This document shows positions 4,196 through 6,499 of a DNA stretch of 6,499 bases, one piece after another. Numbering within the stretch: position 1 is the stretch's first letter; every line of letters starts with the position of its first letter. Origin of the DNA: RAM1 sp943372585 (lineage in GTDB: Bacteria > Pseudomonadota > Gammaproteobacteria > Burkholderiales > Burkholderiaceae_C); NCBI GenBank assembly GCA_943372585.1, contig CALRZF020000225.1, positions 1-6,499 on the forward strand, read 5' to 3'. The position numbers were made by a program, and so were the translations under genes. The notes below the pieces were generated by a model, which was not told the origin of the DNA, did no database searches, and worked only from the letters and a program-made list of their open reading frames with translations.

Positions 4196-5887
4196 ATGCC
4201 ATTGCCCCCCGCCCCCACCAAGCGCGCCGCCCAGTTGTCCACCGAAGCCTACGATGCCCCGGCCCGGTCCTCGCACAAAGCGCCGCGAAAATCGGAGGCG
4301 CATTTCACCGACAGCCCCCTGGCTGACAAGCCACAGGCGCTGGACTTCGACCCTCGCACAGGCGGTGGCGAGCTGCATCCCGCGCTGCGCGATGCCCCAG
4401 CCGACGCGCCGGAGAAGATGATCCAGGTCGAGACCCGCAAGGCGGCAGTTGCTCCCGCTGCGCAACCCGCCGCCCGCCCCCGCAAGAAGCGCGCAGCCGG
4501 CCCCGCCAAGCTGTTCGTGCTGGACACCAACGTGCTGCTGCACGACCCGATGTGCCTGTTCCGCTTTGAGGAGCACGACATCTTCCTGCCCATGATCGTG
4601 CTGGAAGAGCTGGATGGCCACAAGAAGGGCATGACCGAAGTGGCCCGCAACGCCCGCCAGACCAGCCGCACGCTGGATGCGCTGGCCGGGGCCCAAGGGG
4701 CTGACATTGCCACCGGCCTGAAGCTGGACACCACCGGGCACCGTGAAGCCGGCGGCTGCCTGTTCTTCCAGACCCAGGCGCTGGAGGCCAAGCTCCCCAT
4801 GAGCCTGCCCCAGGGCAAGGCCGACAACCAGATTCTGGGCGTGGTGCAGGCGCTGCGAGACAAGCACGCGCCACGTGAGGTGGTACTGGTGTCCAAGGAC
4901 ATCAATATGCGCGTCAAGGCTCGGGCGCTGGGCCTGGCCACCGATGACTACCAGAACGACAAGGCACTGGAAGACGGCGACCTGCTGTATTCCGGCGCCC
5001 TGGCCCTGCCGCCTGATTTCTGGGCCAAGCACGGCAAGACCGTGGAGAGCTGGCAAACGGGCCACCACACCTTCTACCGGATCACCGGCCCGGTGGTGCC
5101 CAGCCTGCTGATCAACCAGTTCGTTTATTTCGAGGCGCCGGGCGAGCCCAGCCTGTATGCCCGCGTGACGGAAATACGCGCCAAGACCGCGGTCCTCAAG
5201 ACACTCAAGGATTACGGCCACCTCAAGAATTCTGTCTGGGGGGTGACCACGCGCAACCGCGAACAGAACTTCGCGATGAACCTGCTGATGGACCCCGAAG
5301 TCGATTTCGTCACGCTAACCGGCACAGCCGGCACCGGCAAGACGCTCATGGCGCTGGCTTCAGGCCTGACACAGGTGCTGGACGACCGCCGCTACACGGA
5401 GATCATCATGACCCGTGCCACGGTGAGCGTGGGCGAGGACATCGGCTTTTTGCCAGGCACTGAAGAAGAGAAGATGGGCCCCTGGATGGGCGCGCTGGAC
5501 GACAACCTCGAGGTGCTGGCCAAGACCGAAACCAGCGCTGGTGAATGGGGCCGCGCGGCCACCAATGAGCTGATCCGCAGCCGCATCAAGATCAAGAGCA
5601 TGAACTTCATGCGCGGGCGGACCTTCCTCAACAAGTACGTGATCATCGACGAGGCGCAAAACCTGACGCCCAAGCAGATGAAGACCCTGATCACCCGCGC
5701 GGGCCCGGGCACCAAGATCATCTGCATGGGCAACCTGGCGCAGATCGACACGCCGTACCTCACCGAAGGCTCATCCGGTCTGACGTTCGCTGTGGACAAG
5801 TTCAAAGGCTGGCCGCACAGCGGCCACATCACGCTGGCGCGCGGCGAACGCTCACGGCTGGCCGACTTTGCCAGCGAAGTTCTCTGA
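4196..5887 (+). CDS. phoH2: PIN-PhoH fusion ATPase (PhoH2 type)
   Basis: A 563-aa protein combining an N-terminal PIN-type RNase domain with a C-terminal PhoH P-loop ATPase, the architecture of PhoH2/YlaK proteins; characterised mycobacterial PhoH2 is an ATP-dependent RNA helicase/RNase. Numbering from the ATG: residues 1-100 are Pro/Ala/charge-rich and look disordered. The PIN domain spans about 104-250 with its acidic set intact (Asp110 in VLDTN, Glu137/138 in LEEL, Asp210 in KADNQ, Asp235 in SKD). The ATPase domain covers about 350-563, with Walker A GTAGTGKT (376-383), Walker B VIIDEAQN (482-489) and the sensor-like MGNLAQID. The N-terminal extension makes it much longer than the about 430-440 aa of PhoH2 from other phyla. 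The ATG at 4196 is preferred; an in-frame GTG at 4184 adds only four residues, and neither has a strong Shine-Dalgarno. No promoter is evident between the terminator and the start. It converges with dnaB. Confidence 0.93.
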   Translation: MPLPPAPTKRAAQLSTEAYDAPARSSHKAPRKSEAHFTDSPLADKPQALDFDPRTGGGELHPALRDAPADAPEKMIQVETRKAAVAPAAQPAARPRKKRAAGPAKLFVLDTNVLLHDPMCLFRFEEHDIFLPMIVLEELDGHKKGMTEVARNARQTSRTLDALAGAQGADIATGLKLDTTGHREAGGCLFFQTQALEAKLPMSLPQGKADNQILGVVQALRDKHAPREVVLVSKDINMRVKARALGLATDDYQNDKALEDGDLLYSGALALPPDFWAKHGKTVESWQTGHHTFYRITGPVVPSLLINQFVYFEAPGEPSLYARVTEIRAKTAVLKTLKDYGHLKNSVWGVTTRNREQNFAMNLLMDPEVDFVTLTGTAGTGKTLMALASGLTQVLDDRRYTEIIMTRATVSVGEDIGFLPGTEEEKMGPWMGALDDNLEVLAKTETSAGEWGRAATNELIRSRIKIKSMNFMRGRTFLNKYVIIDEAQNLTPKQMKTLITRAGPGTKIICMGNLAQIDTPYLTEGSSGLTFAVDKFKGWPHSGHITLARGERSRLADFASEVL

Positions 5888-5894
5888 AGCCGCT

Positions 5895-6499
5895 TTAGTA
5901 ATCTATCCCCGAGCCCCCGCTGGACAGGCTTTCAAACTTGGTCAGCGGCTTGAGGAAGGCCAGCTTGACAGTCCCGGTGGGGCCGTTACGCTGTTTGCTG
6001 ATGATGACTTCTGCAACACCGGGCTCCTTGGAGTCCTTGTTGTAGTAGTCGTCACGGTAGATGAACATGATGACGTCGGCGTCCTGCTCAATGGCGCCGG
6101 ATTCACGCAAGTCGCTCATCATGGGGCGCTTGTCGGTGCGTGACTCCACACCGCGGCTGAGCTGCGACAGCGCAATCACGGGGCATTGCAGCTCCTTGGC
6201 CAGCATCTTCAGCCCGCGCGAAATTTCCCCCACCGCGGTGGCGCGGTTCTCGTCGGCCATGCCACTGGACACGCTCATCAACTGCAGGTAGTCGACCACG
6301 ATCAGCCCCAGTTTGCCGCACTGGCGGGCCAGGCGGCGCGCGTTGGCGCGCAGCTCACTGGTGGTGAGGCCGGGGGTCTCATCGATGTGCAGTGACACAT
6401 TGCGCAGCTTCTCGATGGCTTCGGTCAGGCGCGGCCATTCGTCATCCGTCAGCCGGCCGGTGCGCAAATGCGTCTGATCGATACGACCAATGGAACCCA
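5895..6499 (-). CDS. dnaB: Replicative DNA helicase DnaB, C-terminal part (gene runs off the right edge)
   Basis: RecA-fold hexameric helicase that unwinds DNA at the replication fork. The last 200 residues are visible. They align closely with E. coli DnaB: GRIDQTHLRTG at the left end of the fragment, Walker B KLGLIVVDYLQLM (62-74 of the fragment, Asp69), the H3 segment ALSQLSRGVESR (109-120), SDLRESGAIEQDADVIMFIYR (128-148) and ISKQRNGPTG, whose Arg170 corresponds to the arginine finger. Walker A and the N-terminal DnaG-interacting domain lie outside the window. The tail SSGGSGIDY is short and divergent, as in other DnaB proteins. No intein is seen in the visible part. The stop codon (TAA) is 7 nt from the end of the convergent phoH2 gene. 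Confidence 0.97.
   Translation of the reverse strand, partial: GSIGRIDQTHLRTGRLTDDEWPRLTEAIEKLRNVSLHIDETPGLTTSELRANARRLARQCGKLGLIVVDYLQLMSVSSGMADENRATAVGEISRGLKMLAKELQCPVIALSQLSRGVESRTDKRPMMSDLRESGAIEQDADVIMFIYRDDYYNKDSKEPGVAEVIISKQRNGPTGTVKLAFLKPLTKFESLSSGGSGIDY

Noticed and set aside
4069..4326. 85-codon plus-strand frame between bcp and phoH2
   Set aside because: It reads through the terminator stem and overlaps phoH2 out of frame; no Shine-Dalgarno and no recognisable domain.
4112..5221. 369-codon open frame on the minus strand, antisense to phoH2
   Set aside because: Low-complexity Gly/Gln/His/Val-rich translation of the reverse complement of a certain gene.

Overview
The window is ordinary, high-GC, densely coding bacterial chromosome. 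Gene content, protein style (long-form threonine synthase, ACT-tailed monofunctional homoserine dehydrogenase, PIN-PhoH fusion) and the -10-like sequence style suggest a betaproteobacterium of the Burkholderiales, most likely Comamonadaceae (Acidovorax/Polaromonas/Rhodoferax-like). The genus cannot be fixed from the sequence alone. I see no insertion sequence, phage gene, CRISPR array, tRNA or rRNA, and no gene that looks recently transferred.

Layout. Positions 1-2964, minus strand: a tight three-gene run, alaA (aminotransferase) -> hom (homoserine dehydrogenase) -> thrC (threonine synthase, cut by the left edge). The genes overlap by exactly 4 nt at both junctions (ATGA, then GTGA), so this is almost certainly one translationally coupled operon. 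Hom and ThrC are two of the three steps from aspartate semialdehyde to threonine; homoserine kinase (thrB) is not in the window. Positions 2965-3064 are a short divergent intergenic region. Positions 3065-4026, plus strand: a small Mth938-domain protein, then a Bcp/PrxQ-type peroxiredoxin that has the peroxidatic Cys but lacks the usual resolving Cys. Positions 4027-4195: a 169-nt gap with a possible promoter, two small inverted repeats and a very strong intrinsic terminator. Positions 4196-5887, plus strand: a PIN-PhoH ATPase with an unusually long disordered N-terminus. Positions 5895-6499, minus strand: the C-terminal part of the replicative helicase DnaB, tail-to-tail with phoH2 and only 7 nt from it.

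The minus-strand operon supplies threonine (and so isoleucine/methionine precursors) and alanine. The plus-strand genes are housekeeping or stress functions: peroxide detoxification and RNA-linked ATPase/nuclease activity. dnaB belongs to a separate replication transcription unit entering from the right.

No clearly new system is present. The parts most worth a second look are non-coding: the promoter/hairpin/terminator arrangement at 4044-4166 (a small RNA or an attenuated phoH2 leader) and the hairpin at 3444-3472 that joins one gene's stop codon to the next gene's putative promoter. Protein-level oddities are the missing resolving Cys in the peroxiredoxin and the altered NPAP motif in AlaA.
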